This document shows, piece after piece, positions 8,094 to 16,973 of a stretch of DNA of 64,000 nt. A program made the position numbers and the translations under genes. The notes below the pieces were generated by a model, which saw nothing but the letters and a program-made list of their open reading frames with translations, was not told the DNA's origin and made no database searches. Source of the DNA: Williamsia muralis (GTDB taxonomy: Bacteria > Actinomycetota > Actinomycetes > Mycobacteriales > Mycobacteriaceae); the NCBI RefSeq assembly GCF_002735905.1, contig NZ_PEBD01000011.1, forward strand, positions 62,001 through 126,000, in the 5' to 3' direction. The stretch's first letter is position 1, and each line of letters starts with the position of its first letter.

Positions 8094-9509
8094 ATGTCAG
8101 AACTCCAGCGCTTCTCGATGTCGATCGACGGCGGTTCGGTAGGCAGTGAGTATTTCTCGGTCATCAACCCGGCGACCGAGAAGCCGTTCGCCGAGGCGCC
8201 GAGCGCCACCAAAGACGAGATCGATGCTGCGTTCGCCGCCGCGGACAAGGCATTCGTGGACTGGTCGGTGGACGATGAGGCCCGGCAGATCGCGATGCGC
8301 AAAGCGGCCGAGGTGGTGACCGCGCATGTCGACGAGTTGGCGGCACTACTGGTGAGCGAACAGGGTAAGCCGCTCGCCGACGCGATCGGTGAAGTGCATG
8401 GCACCGCAGCGTGGATCTCGTACTTCGCCGACGTCGAGATCGCCGACAAGGAATACATCACCCCTGGCGAGGTAGCCCAGGTACGTCTGCCGTTGGGCGT
8501 CGTCGCGGCGATCACTCCGTGGAACTACCCGGTCATCCAGGCCGCGTGGAAGTTCGCGCCTGCTCTTCGTGCGGGTAACACCGTGGTCCTCAAGCCCTCT
8601 CCGTACACCCCCATCGCGACCCTGCGTCTCGGTGAACTTCTGCAGGATGCCTTCCCTGCCGGTGTGCTCAACATCGTGTCCGGCGGCGACGAGGTCGGCG
8701 TCGCGCTGACCAAGCACCCGACGACCGCGATGGTGAGCTTCACAGGCTCCACCTCGGCCGGGAAATCCGTCGCCAAGGCCGTGGCAGACGATCTCAAGCG
8801 AGTGACACTCGAGCTCGGCGGCAACGACCCGGCAATCGTCCTCGACGACATCGACATCGCCAAGGCGGCCGAGGACCTCTTCTGGGGTGCGTTCGTCAAC
8901 AACGGTCAGGTGTGCGGGGCTGCCAAGCGGGTGTACGTGCCGGAATCGATCTACGGCGCTGTGGCCGACGCACTCGCTGATGTCGCGGCGGGCGTGAAGG
9001 TCGGCGCCGGCGACGCAGCCGACGTCCGGCTCGGGCCGATCAACAACCGTGCTCAGTATGACCGTGTGAACGGCCTGCTCGAGTCGGCAGTCGCCGGCGG
9101 TGCCACGGTGCGCGCCGGCGGCAATCGGGTCGGAGAGGATGGCTACTTCCTCGAGCCCACGATTCTGACCGATGTGCCCGCCGGGTCCGCGATCATCGAC
9201 GAGGAGCAGTTCGGTCCGGTTGTACCGCTGGTGTCGTACACCGATCTCGACGCGGTCATCGCCGAGGTGAACAACTCGAAATACGGTCTCGGAGGGTCGG
9301 TCTGGAGTGCCGACGCCAACCGGGCCCTGGCTGTGGGCCGCCGGTTGCGCGTGGGCACCGTGTACATCAACGGACACGCCATCAACCACGGCCCTCATGT
9401 GCCGTTCGGCGGCGCCCGCTGGAGCGGTATCGGCGTGGAGAACGGTCTCGCCGGACTCGAGGAGTACACCCAGCGCCAGATCATCTACGGCAACGGTGCG
9501 GACCTGTGA
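8094..9509 (+). CDS. NAD(P)-dependent aldehyde dehydrogenase
   Basis: This 471-residue protein is a typical aldehyde dehydrogenase superfamily member. Seen are the TPWNYP segment, FTGSTSAGK in the cofactor domain, the general-base motif LELGGNDP, and the catalytic Cys in NNGQVCGAAK. It oxidises an aldehyde to the acid. An in-frame ATG exists at 8064, but ATG 8094 has AAAGGGTG upstream and starts directly before the conserved N-terminus. It could take the product of the GMC or NDMA-type alcohol dehydrogenases in this island and supply an acid for CoA transfer. A strong terminator follows. Confidence 0.87.
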   Translation: MSELQRFSMSIDGGSVGSEYFSVINPATEKPFAEAPSATKDEIDAAFAAADKAFVDWSVDDEARQIAMRKAAEVVTAHVDELAALLVSEQGKPLADAIGEVHGTAAWISYFADVEIADKEYITPGEVAQVRLPLGVVAAITPWNYPVIQAAWKFAPALRAGNTVVLKPSPYTPIATLRLGELLQDAFPAGVLNIVSGGDEVGVALTKHPTTAMVSFTGSTSAGKSVAKAVADDLKRVTLELGGNDPAIVLDDIDIAKAAEDLFWGAFVNNGQVCGAAKRVYVPESIYGAVADALADVAAGVKVGAGDAADVRLGPINNRAQYDRVNGLLESAVAGGATVRAGGNRVGEDGYFLEPTILTDVPAGSAIIDEEQFGPVVPLVSYTDLDAVIAEVNNSKYGLGGSVWSADANRALAVGRRLRVGTVYINGHAINHGPHVPFGGARWSGIGVENGLAGLEEYTQRQIIYGNGADL

Positions 9510-9539
9510 GACAACCCGCGCTGTGATGACGCAGTGAAC

Positions 9540-9570
9540 AAGAGCCGCCCGGTTTGTCCGGGCGGCTCTT
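9540..9570 (+). terminator. Intrinsic terminator after aldehyde dehydrogenase
   Basis: AAGAGCCGCCCGG (9540-9552) and CCGGGCGGCTCTT (9558-9570) form a perfect 13-bp stem with a 5-nt TTTGT loop. It lies 30 bp past the aldehyde dehydrogenase stop. Confidence 0.85.
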
Positions 9571-9621
9571 GCGTTCTGCGGTGATGTCGCTGTCATCTGC
9601 TTCAAAACCGGGCAAGACAAA

Positions 9622-9653
9622 ACGGCCCGATCGACGAAAGTCGATCGGGCCGT
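9622..9653 (-). terminator. Intrinsic terminator of the Baeyer-Villiger monooxygenase gene
   Basis: ACGGCCCGATCGAC (9622-9635), a GAAA tetraloop and the exact complement (9640-9653) make a 14-bp stem. Read on the minus strand it is followed by TTTTGTC, the usual U-tract, and it lies beyond the stop of the leftward monooxygenase. Confidence 0.88.
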
Positions 9654-9691
9654 CCGGTGTTCAGGGGAGACGTTGCCCAGGGGAGGAGTTG

Positions 9692-11317
9692 CTAGGACAA
9701 CTCGAAACCCTTGTAGCCCGCCTCGGCTGCCTCGGCGATCTTCTCGCGGTAGAGAGGCTGGCCGCCGGCGTACAGCAGGTACGCGCGTCGGCGCCCTTCG
9801 ACGTTGGAACCGAAAGCCCAGGACTCCGCATCCTCTTGCAGCGTGCCGCGAAGATGGGAGTCCACGTGGTCGTTCCACTCCTCCTCGGCGGCAACGGTTG
9901 CCTCGATCCGGGTGAGCCCGTGATCGCGCAAGTGCGCCACACAATCGGCAACCCAGTTGGCCTGGGTCTCGGTCACGCGGGGGATGATGCCCGAGGCGCT
10001 CTGCGGGCCACCGACGAAGAAGAGGTTCGGGAAGCCCTCGGCCTGTATTCCCAGGTGGGTCCGGGGACCCGCAACCCAGTGTTCGGTGAGCGGCCGGCCT
10101 TCGACACCACGGATGTCGATCGCATTGTATGAACCCGTCACCGCTTCGAAGCCTGTCGCGATGACGATCATGTCGAATTCGTAGATGTCGGTGGAGGTTT
10201 CGACACCGGTCGCGGTGTACCTGACCAGGGGTTCTTCGATGGTCGACACCAGCTTCACGTGTGGGCTGTTGAAGGTTTCGTAGTAGTTGTTCTCCAGAGG
10301 CGGTCGCTTCTGGCCGAAACCGTGATCGGTGGGGATGAGTTTCGCCGCAGTCAGAGGATCGTGAACTCGGGCACTGATCTTCTCAGCGAGGTACGCGGTC
10401 AGATTGGCATTCGCTGTGCGGTCGACCGACACATCACGAAAGTTCGCCAATACGAATGCCATTCCGGGCGCGTCGTACAGTTCGTCCCAGATCGCCCGCC
10501 GCTGTTCGTCCGTCATCGCCAGCGACGACTCGGTCATCGGCTTGTGCATGGCACCCGCGGGGGTGGACTGGGTGGCCTCGTAGATCTCGTTGATGGTCGC
10601 TCGAATCTCGGCGGACCGCTCAGCCGAGATCGCATGGTTGTTGATGGGGGTGCACCAGTTCGCCGAGCGCTGGAACACGGTCAGTGATGCCGCTGCCTTC
10701 GCCACGAACGGGATGATCTGCACGCCACTGGAACCCGTACCGATGACCGCGACCCGCTTGCCGGTGAAGTCGACTTCCTCATGTGGCCACAGGCCGGTGT
10801 GATGCCACTCGCCGCGGTAGTCCTCGAGGCCGGGGATCTTCGGGAAGGCGGGCTTCGACAAGATCCCGAGTGCGGTGATCAGGAACCGCGTTCGGAAGGA
10901 TTCACCGGACTCGGTGTCCACCAACCATTCCCGGACGTCTTCATTCCAGTGCGCCGAGACGACCCGCGAGTTGAACTGCATGTCGCGGCGCAGATCGAGA
11001 CGATCGGCGACGAAGTTGAGATACTTCTCGATCTCGGGCTGGCCGGCGTACTCCTCCGACCAATCCCACTCGTCGATGATCTCCTTGGAGAAGAAGTACC
11101 CGTACGTGTAGCTCTCGGAGTCGAATCGGGCGCCCGGGTAGCGGTTCCAGAACCACGTACCACCAATTCCTGCCCCCGCTTCGATCAACCGGACATCGAG
11201 GCCCTTCTCTCGAAGCGCGAACAGCTGATGTAGGCCCGAAATCCCGGCGCCGACCACCAGGGCGTCGAGGAGTACCGGTGCGTTGGTGGGGTCGGTGCGC
11301 GTTGTGTTCGAGGCCAT
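9692..11317 (-). CDS. Baeyer-Villiger monooxygenase (class B flavin monooxygenase)
   Basis: This 541-residue enzyme has the FAD loop GAGISG (23-28), the GGTWFWNRYPGAR block, a Baeyer-Villiger fingerprint at 167-178 (Y-R-G, then H173, W177-P178) and the NADPH loop GTGSSG (193-198). These enzymes insert oxygen next to a ketone, giving an ester or lactone. The fingerprint has Tyr where Phe is usual. ATG 11317 is preceded by GAAAGAG and begins 20 residues before the Rossmann fold; the open frame extends 27 codons further without a better site. The lactone could go to the amidohydrolase or alpha/beta hydrolases of the same island. Confidence 0.88.
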   Translation of the reverse strand: MASNTTRTDPTNAPVLLDALVVGAGISGLHQLFALREKGLDVRLIEAGAGIGGTWFWNRYPGARFDSESYTYGYFFSKEIIDEWDWSEEYAGQPEIEKYLNFVADRLDLRRDMQFNSRVVSAHWNEDVREWLVDTESGESFRTRFLITALGILSKPAFPKIPGLEDYRGEWHHTGLWPHEEVDFTGKRVAVIGTGSSGVQIIPFVAKAAASLTVFQRSANWCTPINNHAISAERSAEIRATINEIYEATQSTPAGAMHKPMTESSLAMTDEQRRAIWDELYDAPGMAFVLANFRDVSVDRTANANLTAYLAEKISARVHDPLTAAKLIPTDHGFGQKRPPLENNYYETFNSPHVKLVSTIEEPLVRYTATGVETSTDIYEFDMIVIATGFEAVTGSYNAIDIRGVEGRPLTEHWVAGPRTHLGIQAEGFPNLFFVGGPQSASGIIPRVTETQANWVADCVAHLRDHGLTRIEATVAAEEEWNDHVDSHLRGTLQEDAESWAFGSNVEGRRRAYLLYAGGQPLYREKIAEAAEAGYKGFELS

Positions 11318-11625
11318 CTGCACTCTTTCGTCGGGATCGTATGGGCATCTGACGTCCCGACGCCGGAGTCGTCCGACGACAGAACTCTGCCTCGCCAAGT
11401 TGTGTACTTATTATGAAACTCTGATCCACAGTGGATGTCAAACCCTCTATCGGCGACTGCAGTAGTCCTCCCGAACGGGCTGGATTCCACACGTGAGTTG
11501 CACGAGCCTGCCAATCGGACCAGAACGCTTCCTTGTATGACAATTGTGTTCTACTGTTGGAGACGAGTGGCCGGGCACGGTGAGGACAGAGACGACCGAC
11601 CACACAATCGATCGAGGAGAGACGT
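11318..11625. promoter_or_regulatory. Divergent promoter region with TTGTGTT elements
   Basis: This 308-bp gap separates the monooxygenase (left) and a flavoprotein (right). TTGTGTT occurs at 11544-11550, in the context CAATTGTGTTCTACTG, 76 bp before the right-hand start; a near copy, TTGTGTACTTATTAT, starts at 11400, nearer the left-hand gene. The context at 11542-11554 closely matches the minus-strand sequence in front of the epoxide hydrolase gene. AGGAG precedes GTG 11626. No small gene is convincing here. Confidence 0.5.
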
Positions 11626-13056
11626 GTGACGAGCCAACCAACAGCTGCCGGCGGCACCGAGACCGCCACGAAGTTCGGGCGAGCGATCGTGATCGGCGGA
11701 AGCATCGCCGGTTGCCTGGCCGCGGCGGCGGTCGCAGAGCATTTCGAAGAAGTGCTGATCGTGGACCGGGACGAGTTCCCCGACACCCCGCAGCAGCGCA
11801 ACGGTGTCGCGCAGGGTGCGCACTTCCATGCGCTCCTGGCTGCCGGGCGCCAGGCGATAGACGAGCTGTTGCCAGGATTCTCGGAGAAGGCGCTCGAAGG
11901 CGGCGCGGCCGATCTGGATTCGACCGGTGACGTCATGCGGCTGGACCGCATCGGGTGGTCGCCTCGGTTCCCGTCTCGGCTGCGCTTTCTCATGGCCAGC
12001 CGTCCGCTGATCGAGTGGGCGGTCCGCGATCGCGCACAGGCGATCGCAAACGTGCGCTTCCGGACAAAGAGTCCGGTTGCCGGCTTGGTGGGGACCGAGG
12101 GCAAGGTCACCGGTATTCGTCTGGACGGTGAGACAGGCGAAGTGATCGAGGGCGACCTGGTGATCGATGCCAGCGGCCGCCGGTCGATCGGGCCCGATTG
12201 GCTGGCCGAGATCGGCTACCCGAAGCCCGTCGAGACGGTTGTGAACGCACACTGGGGATATGCCAGCACCTTCTTGAACGTTCCAGAGGACTGGGATCCC
12301 GGTTTTCAGGCGCTGGCCTGCGTCCCGGTCGGCGACGACGCCCGGACCCCGGAGGCAGCCCGCAGGGCCATGGCGATGTGGGTGGTCGAAGGGGAGCGCC
12401 GCTGGATCCTCACCGTGCAGGGTTCCGCCGGCGACTATCCCCCGCGCAAGGAGGCCGATCTCAAGGAGTTCGTTTCCAAGATCGGCGTGCCAGAGTTGGA
12501 CAAGGCACTGGACTCGGTGGAGTTCCCGGGACGAATCCAGATCTGGCGCGACACGACCAACCGCTTGCGCGACTTCGCCGGACTCGACGAACGCCCGGAG
12601 AACTTCCTTGCGATCGGTGACGCGTGGTCGGCGTTCAACCCGGTGTACGGCCAAGGCATGACGATTGCGGCTCTGGATGCGCGTGCACTGGCACAGCAGA
12701 TCAACGAGCAGCTCAGCGAAAAGCCGGGTGATCTGGGCGGACTCGCCGGTCGCTACTACGCGGCGACCGACAAGGTCGTGCAGTTCTGCTGGAACAGTTC
12801 GACCGCGCTCGACTACCGGATTCCCGGCGTCGAGGTGACGGTTGACGGTGAGCCGCGGACACCTGACGAATCGGCAGCAGATCTGGGGTTCTCGGATCGG
12901 CTCGCGGTGTGGGCTTCGCTGGACGAGGACCGCTACGTCAAGTATCGCGAGACCACCCAGTTGCTGCGTTCGAATGACTGGCTGAAGGCCGATGAGGTCG
13001 TCAACGAGATCAAAGAGAACTGGGACGAACTCGGCGCCCGGATCCAGGCGCGCTGA
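11626..13056 (+). CDS. FAD-dependent oxidoreductase/monooxygenase-like flavoprotein
   Basis: This 476-residue flavoprotein has a modified N-terminal dinucleotide motif GGSIAG (24-29) and a second FAD signature, GDAWSAFNPVYGQGM (about 331-345). Both are typical of the aromatic-hydroxylase, halogenase and geranylgeranyl-reductase group. It may hydroxylate, epoxidise or reduce a pathway compound; the sequence does not decide among these. The start is GTG 11626 with AGGAG upstream. The gene is monocistronic, flanked by a TTGTGTT-containing promoter and a strong terminator. Confidence 0.7.
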   Translation: MTSQPTAAGGTETATKFGRAIVIGGSIAGCLAAAAVAEHFEEVLIVDRDEFPDTPQQRNGVAQGAHFHALLAAGRQAIDELLPGFSEKALEGGAADLDSTGDVMRLDRIGWSPRFPSRLRFLMASRPLIEWAVRDRAQAIANVRFRTKSPVAGLVGTEGKVTGIRLDGETGEVIEGDLVIDASGRRSIGPDWLAEIGYPKPVETVVNAHWGYASTFLNVPEDWDPGFQALACVPVGDDARTPEAARRAMAMWVVEGERRWILTVQGSAGDYPPRKEADLKEFVSKIGVPELDKALDSVEFPGRIQIWRDTTNRLRDFAGLDERPENFLAIGDAWSAFNPVYGQGMTIAALDARALAQQINEQLSEKPGDLGGLAGRYYAATDKVVQFCWNSSTALDYRIPGVEVTVDGEPRTPDESAADLGFSDRLAVWASLDEDRYVKYRETTQLLRSNDWLKADEVVNEIKENWDELGARIQAR

Positions 13057-13113
13057 ACCGTAGCTCAGCCGGCGACACACACTACAAATCTCGTCAATTC
13101 TTCAAGAAGCACC

Positions 13114-13147
13114 ATTGGGCCTGCTCGATGAGTCGAGCAGGCCCAAT
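13114..13147 (+). terminator. Intrinsic terminator after the FAD flavoprotein gene
   Basis: ATTGGGCCTGCTCGA (13114-13128) pairs perfectly with 13133-13147 around a 4-nt TGAG loop, giving a 15-bp stem. It lies about 60 bp after the stop at 13056. Confidence 0.85.
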
Positions 13148-13194
13148 CGTGCGTCCGGGCCCGAGTCGGTCGATTCTGGGGGCTCGCGTCTTTA

Positions 13195-13201
13195 TTGTGT
13201 T
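13195..13201 (+). promoter_or_regulatory. TTGTGTT element upstream of reductase-P450 operon
   Basis: The core TTGTGTT lies in CTTTATTGTGTTACAGC, 95 bp before GTG 13296. Just downstream is TGTTAGCTAAACC, containing the small palindrome TTAGCTAA (13213-13220). It is the only AT-rich stretch between the preceding terminator and the reductase gene, so it marks the probable promoter. Confidence 0.45.
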
Positions 13202-13295
13202 ACAGCTATCATGTTAGCTAAACCACATGAACATAACCGTGTGACTGCAGACATCAGTGGCAGTCGCACGGTGGGAACTAGGGCTGGAGGCCACA

Positions 13296-14300
13296 GTGTC
13301 CGAGGTAGTAGTCGACAGCCACACGGGTGTGAAGGCTGGAAGCGTCACGGGTACCGAAGAGATTCGGACTCTTGTGGTGTCGCGCAAGGAATTGATCGCC
13401 GACGACGTCGTACTCCTGGAGTTCGCCGATCCGGACGGTGGCGACCTGACCGCGTGGGAACCCGGCGCTCACATCGACCTGCTGCTGCCCGGTGACATGT
13501 CGCGGCAGTACTCGCTGTGTGGCGACGTCGCCAACAGAAGGGTCTGGCAGGTCGCCGTACTCCGGGAGCCCGAAGGCAGAGGAGGTTCGATCTACCTCCA
13601 CGATGAGCTGGCCGCAGGGGCGTCGATCCGTATCCGCGGTCCGCGCAACAACTTTGCGTTCGACAAAGCTGGTTCGTACATCTTCGTCGCCGGCGGAATC
13701 GGTGTCACACCGATGCTGCCGATGATTGCGGCGGCCGAATCAGCGGGCGCCAGTTGGGAACTCGTGTACGGCGGCCGGACGAAGTCGAGCATGAGCTTCG
13801 TCGACCATCTGACGTCGACATACGGTGAGCGCGTATCGATTCGTCCTCAGGACGAGTTCGGTTTGCTGGATCTACCTGGTCTGCTCGGCACAGTGCGTGG
13901 TGACACCGCCGTGTACTGCTGCGGCCCCGAGCCGCTGCTCCAAGCGATAGAAAACGCTTGCGAGCCGTGGCCGGCAGGCTCGCTTCACCTCGAACGCTTC
14001 TCTCCCAAGGCGCTGGAGGAACCGTTGCTGGCCGAGTCTTTTGAGGTCGAGTGCCAGATGTCGGACAAGACGATCACGGTTCCGCCGGGCAAATCGATCG
14101 TCGACGTCATGCAGGAGAACGACATCCCGATCGTCGTGTCGTGCCAAGAGGGCACCTGCGGATCCTGCGAGACCGTGATCCTGGCAGGAACACCCGAACA
14201 CCGCGATTCGATCCTCACGCCGGCCGAACGAGAGGCCAACGAAACCATGATGGTGTGTGTCTCGCGCGCCCTCACTCCTCGCCTGACCCTTGAGATCTGA
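13296..14300 (+). CDS. Phthalate-dioxygenase-reductase-type NAD(P)H:flavin/[2Fe-2S] reductase
   Basis: This 334-residue electron-transfer protein has the order flavin domain, NAD domain, C-terminal plant-type [2Fe-2S] domain. Visible signatures are RQYSL (70-74) for flavin binding, GGIGVTPML for nucleotide binding, and CQEGTCGSC with C283, C288 and C291 plus a distal Cys near 321. GTG 13296 is preferred to GTG 13257 because GGAGG lies at correct spacing. The P450 gene follows 53 bp later in the same direction. This makes it the likely electron donor of that P450, the two acting as a split version of the fused CYP116B arrangement. Confidence 0.87.
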   Translation: MSEVVVDSHTGVKAGSVTGTEEIRTLVVSRKELIADDVVLLEFADPDGGDLTAWEPGAHIDLLLPGDMSRQYSLCGDVANRRVWQVAVLREPEGRGGSIYLHDELAAGASIRIRGPRNNFAFDKAGSYIFVAGGIGVTPMLPMIAAAESAGASWELVYGGRTKSSMSFVDHLTSTYGERVSIRPQDEFGLLDLPGLLGTVRGDTAVYCCGPEPLLQAIENACEPWPAGSLHLERFSPKALEEPLLAESFEVECQMSDKTITVPPGKSIVDVMQENDIPIVVSCQEGTCGSCETVILAGTPEHRDSILTPAEREANETMMVCVSRALTPRLTLEI

Positions 14301-14353
14301 CCACTTCTTCACCCCACGCAGGAAATCAGCCACCCAAGTCAATGGAGTCAACA

Positions 14354-15610
14354 ATGACCACGTCAGTATCGACATCTGAACTACGCGAACAGTATCGGCG
14401 CGACTACGACCCGTATCACGATGTCCCCATAGCGGAGCAGCTCAGCGAGCTGGCCGACCGACGCCAGAACATGCCGATCAGTTACTCGGCACGAGGCAAC
14501 GGCACGTGGGTTCTGACCCGCTACGACGACATCGCCAGTGTGCTGCGCCGGAGCAACCGAGGCTTCATCAGCTTCCCGAACGACCCCGACGGCGTGAACA
14601 GTCAGGGTTCCGAGGAGGGGATGATCCCGATCGAACTCGACGGCCGACGTCATCAAGAATTCCGCCGGATGCTCGATCCCGCCTTCTCCCAGGAGCGGGT
14701 GGCGACGCTGGAGAACGACCTGCGGGCATGGTCGAATCGACTGATCGACGGATTCATCGAAGACGGGAAGTGTGACTTCGTCAACGGCTTCGCTCTTCCT
14801 TTCCCAGGCGTCACGGTCATGAAGATCATGGGCTGGCCCGAGGCGGACGTCGATCTGCTCAACGGGTGGGTCGACATCGTCATGCACGGACTCCCGGGCG
14901 CTTCCGAGGACGAAGCGAACGCCGCACGCGGCAAGGCACACATGGAGATTCGCGAGTACATGCTCAATCTCATCGCCGATCGCCGTAACAGTCCGTCGCG
15001 CGAAGACGTGACCTCGGCGGCCATCGATTGCGAGATCGAGGGCAAGAAGCTCACCGACCTCGAGCTGTTCGACCTCTTCCTCCTGATGATGCTGGCCGGC
15101 CTCGACACCGTGCAGAGCGTCCTCGGCCAGGCGATGGTGTTCTTCGGCCGCAACCCTGATCAGTGGAAGCGGCTCGTCGACGATCCGGCACTCATCGAAT
15201 CCGCGGTCGAGGAATTCGTTCGATGGGGTGCTCCGCCCGTGCCGACCCGGACCATCGTCCACGATGAGGTCACCGTCGGAGACATCACGCTCCCGAAGGG
15301 GGAGAGGGTTCACTTCCCGCTGGCCGTCGCCAATCGTGATCCGGCGTACTACCACAACCCGGACGACGTCGTACTCGAACGTTTCGTTGCAGCGGACACC
15401 AAGCCGCACATGGGCTTTGGGATGGGACCGCACCGGTGCGTCGGGGCGCATCTGGCGCGCCTGGAACTGCGTATCGCGTTCGAGGAACTGACTCGCCGCG
15501 TGCCGGAGTTCTCACTGGACCCCGAACACACCCCTCACGAGCACCTCGGTCTGGCCTGGGGCGTCAACAACGTTCACCTGACGTTCTCGCCGGGCTCACG
15601 CGAGGGCTGA
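14354..15610 (+). CDS. Cytochrome P450 (paralogue 1)
   Basis: This 418-residue soluble bacterial P450 has the I-helix oxygen-activation motif AGLDT (248-252), the K-helix E287-x-x-R290 pair, and the heme loop FGMGPHRCVG with ligand C362. ATG 14354 is used rather than ATG 14342 because GGAG lies 8 bases upstream. It is collinear with the PDR-type reductase. It is a close paralogue of the P450s at 18.2 kb and 21.2 kb: the N-terminal block SYSARGNG and the loop FPNDPDG are nearly the same in all three. It probably hydroxylates the substrate or an early intermediate. Confidence 0.92.
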   Translation: MTTSVSTSELREQYRRDYDPYHDVPIAEQLSELADRRQNMPISYSARGNGTWVLTRYDDIASVLRRSNRGFISFPNDPDGVNSQGSEEGMIPIELDGRRHQEFRRMLDPAFSQERVATLENDLRAWSNRLIDGFIEDGKCDFVNGFALPFPGVTVMKIMGWPEADVDLLNGWVDIVMHGLPGASEDEANAARGKAHMEIREYMLNLIADRRNSPSREDVTSAAIDCEIEGKKLTDLELFDLFLLMMLAGLDTVQSVLGQAMVFFGRNPDQWKRLVDDPALIESAVEEFVRWGAPPVPTRTIVHDEVTVGDITLPKGERVHFPLAVANRDPAYYHNPDDVVLERFVAADTKPHMGFGMGPHRCVGAHLARLELRIAFEELTRRVPEFSLDPEHTPHEHLGLAWGVNNVHLTFSPGSREG

Positions 15611-15640
15611 CACCACAGGCGGCCAGGAGCCGTCGCACGG

Positions 15641-15677
15641 GGCGGAGGAATCGAGGACATCGATTCCTCCGCCTTTT
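15641..15677 (+). terminator. Intrinsic terminator of the reductase-P450 operon
   Basis: GGCGGAGGAATCGA (15641-15654) pairs with TCGATTCCTCCGCC (15660-15673) and is followed by TTTT (15674-15677), a textbook rho-independent terminator 30 bp after the P450 stop. Confidence 0.92.
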
Positions 15678-15746
15678 GTCGTGTGCAGGTGATAGGGAAG
15701 AACGTGTGCGTACGTGAGTCGACGCGGAAGCCTGAGCACATGGAAA

Positions 15747-15776
15747 GGGGCGCCATGGAATACTCCATGGCGCCCC
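15747..15776 (-). terminator. Intrinsic terminator of the NDMA-type alcohol dehydrogenase gene
   Basis: GGGGCGCCATGGA (15747-15759), an ATAC loop and the perfect complement (15764-15776) give a 13-bp stem. On the minus strand TTTCC follows it. It lies 25 bp past the stop of the leftward dehydrogenase. Confidence 0.85.
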
Positions 15777-15801
15777 CTGATCATGGGTGACTACGCAGCG
15801 G

Positions 15802-16893
15802 TCAGTCCATCAGCACGACGCCGCGGAGGTTGCGTCCCGCGTGCATGTCGGCGTAGCCGGTGTTGATGTCGTCGAGCGAGTACGTGTTGGTGATCAGATC
15901 TTCGAGATTGAGCTTGCCGAGTCGGTAGAGATTGAGCAACAAGGGGATGTCACGGTAGACGTTGACCCCACCATAGACGTTGCCGCGCAACGTCTTCTCC
16001 TGCAGCGTGAACTCGAACAGGCTGAAGTTCACGGAGCTGCTGGCGGCAGGGGTGACAGAGGTGATGATCGTGCGGCCGCCAGGGCCGACGAGACGGCTGG
16101 CGTCCTGCAGCATGTCGCCGTCACCGACTCCGACCGAGATGATCGAGACGTCGGCCATCTGGCCCTTGGTCTCGGTGGCCAGGAGCTCCATGGCTTCGGC
16201 GACACTGCCCGCGGTGTGGGTTGCCCCGAACTTCTTCGCCTGCTCACGTTTGAACTCGACGGGATCGATCGCGACGATCATGCCGGCGCCGGCGTTGCGG
16301 GCGCCTTGCAGAGAATTGATACCGACACCTCCGGTACCGATGACCACGACGGTCTCACCGGGCTTCACCTCACCGAGGTACACAGCCGCACCCCAGCCGG
16401 TGATGACTGCGCAGCCGAGCAGAGCGGCTGAGCTGAATGGGATGTCGTCATCGATCTTGATGGTCCGCTCTTGGTTGACCACCGTGTACTCGCTGAACGT
16501 ACCGAGTTCGGCGACGCCCCCGAACTGCTGTCCACGGGCGTTGAAGGGTGCGATCGACCCGTTCCCGATGGTGGTCATGAAACAGAGGTTGTGCTTGCCG
16601 GCGTTGCAGAAATGGCAGTCCCCACACGGTGGGTTGAACACCATGACAACGTGGTCGCCGGGCTTGACCCGTGTGACCCCTGGGCCTACTGCCTCGACGA
16701 TTCCGGCGCCCTCATGCCCGCCGACGAGCGGCAGTGCGGCCGGCTGGTCGCCCGTGACGTAATGATCGTCCGAGTGGCACAGGCCGCTGGCCTTGATCTT
16801 GACGAGAACTTCTCCGGCGCGCGGTTCCACCACGTCGACCGATTCCACGTTCCACTTCTCGCCGACGTTCCACAAGATGGCGGACTTGCTCAT
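15802..16893 (-). CDS. Zinc-dependent NDMA-type (mycofactocin-associated) alcohol dehydrogenase
   Basis: This 363-residue medium-chain dehydrogenase has the catalytic zinc segment GLCHSDDH (Cys39), GGHEGAG, the structural zinc cluster CGDCHFCNAGKHNLC and the nucleotide fold GTGGVG. The opening region, with a WNVE segment and KASGLCHSDDHYVTGD, matches the NDMA-dependent alcohol dehydrogenases. In Mycobacteriales these hold NAD(H) tightly and are recycled by mycofactocin. ATG 16893 has AGGAG at ideal spacing; earlier in-frame codons look spurious. It could oxidise the alcohol made by the P450s. Confidence 0.88.
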   Translation of the reverse strand: MSKSAILWNVGEKWNVESVDVVEPRAGEVLVKIKASGLCHSDDHYVTGDQPAALPLVGGHEGAGIVEAVGPGVTRVKPGDHVVMVFNPPCGDCHFCNAGKHNLCFMTTIGNGSIAPFNARGQQFGGVAELGTFSEYTVVNQERTIKIDDDIPFSSAALLGCAVITGWGAAVYLGEVKPGETVVVIGTGGVGINSLQGARNAGAGMIVAIDPVEFKREQAKKFGATHTAGSVAEAMELLATETKGQMADVSIISVGVGDGDMLQDASRLVGPGGRTIITSVTPAASSSVNFSLFEFTLQEKTLRGNVYGGVNVYRDIPLLLNLYRLGKLNLEDLITNTYSLDDINTGYADMHAGRNLRGVVLMD

Positions 16894-16966
16894 GCTGACT
16901 CCTAGTTCGGCGCGCTCATCCGGTGCGCTGTTATCGGAATCACAAGTATGGACCAAAGCTCACTGC

Positions 16967-16973
16967 AACACAA
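16967..16973 (-). promoter_or_regulatory. TTGTGTT element upstream of alcohol dehydrogenase
   Basis: On the minus strand the sequence reads CATAGTTGTGTTGCAGTG, 74 bp before the ATG at 16893. It shares the A-G-TTGTGTT core with the sites at 20934 and 29601. The rest of the 246-bp divergent gap (16894-17139) shows no gene; a one-base variant TGGTGTT lies at 17112-17118 before the HtaA-like gene. Confidence 0.45.

Noticed and set aside
8346-9944. Minus-strand open frame of 532 codons opposite the aldehyde dehydrogenase
   Set aside because: It crosses two strong terminators and has no protein-like motifs; the plus strand is a textbook aldehyde dehydrogenase.
11551-13080. Long minus-strand open frame (509 codons) opposite the FAD flavoprotein gene
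   Set aside because: It is a GC-driven shadow: the plus frame has clear FAD motifs, a ribosome site, promoter and terminator, while the minus frame has no recognisable domain.
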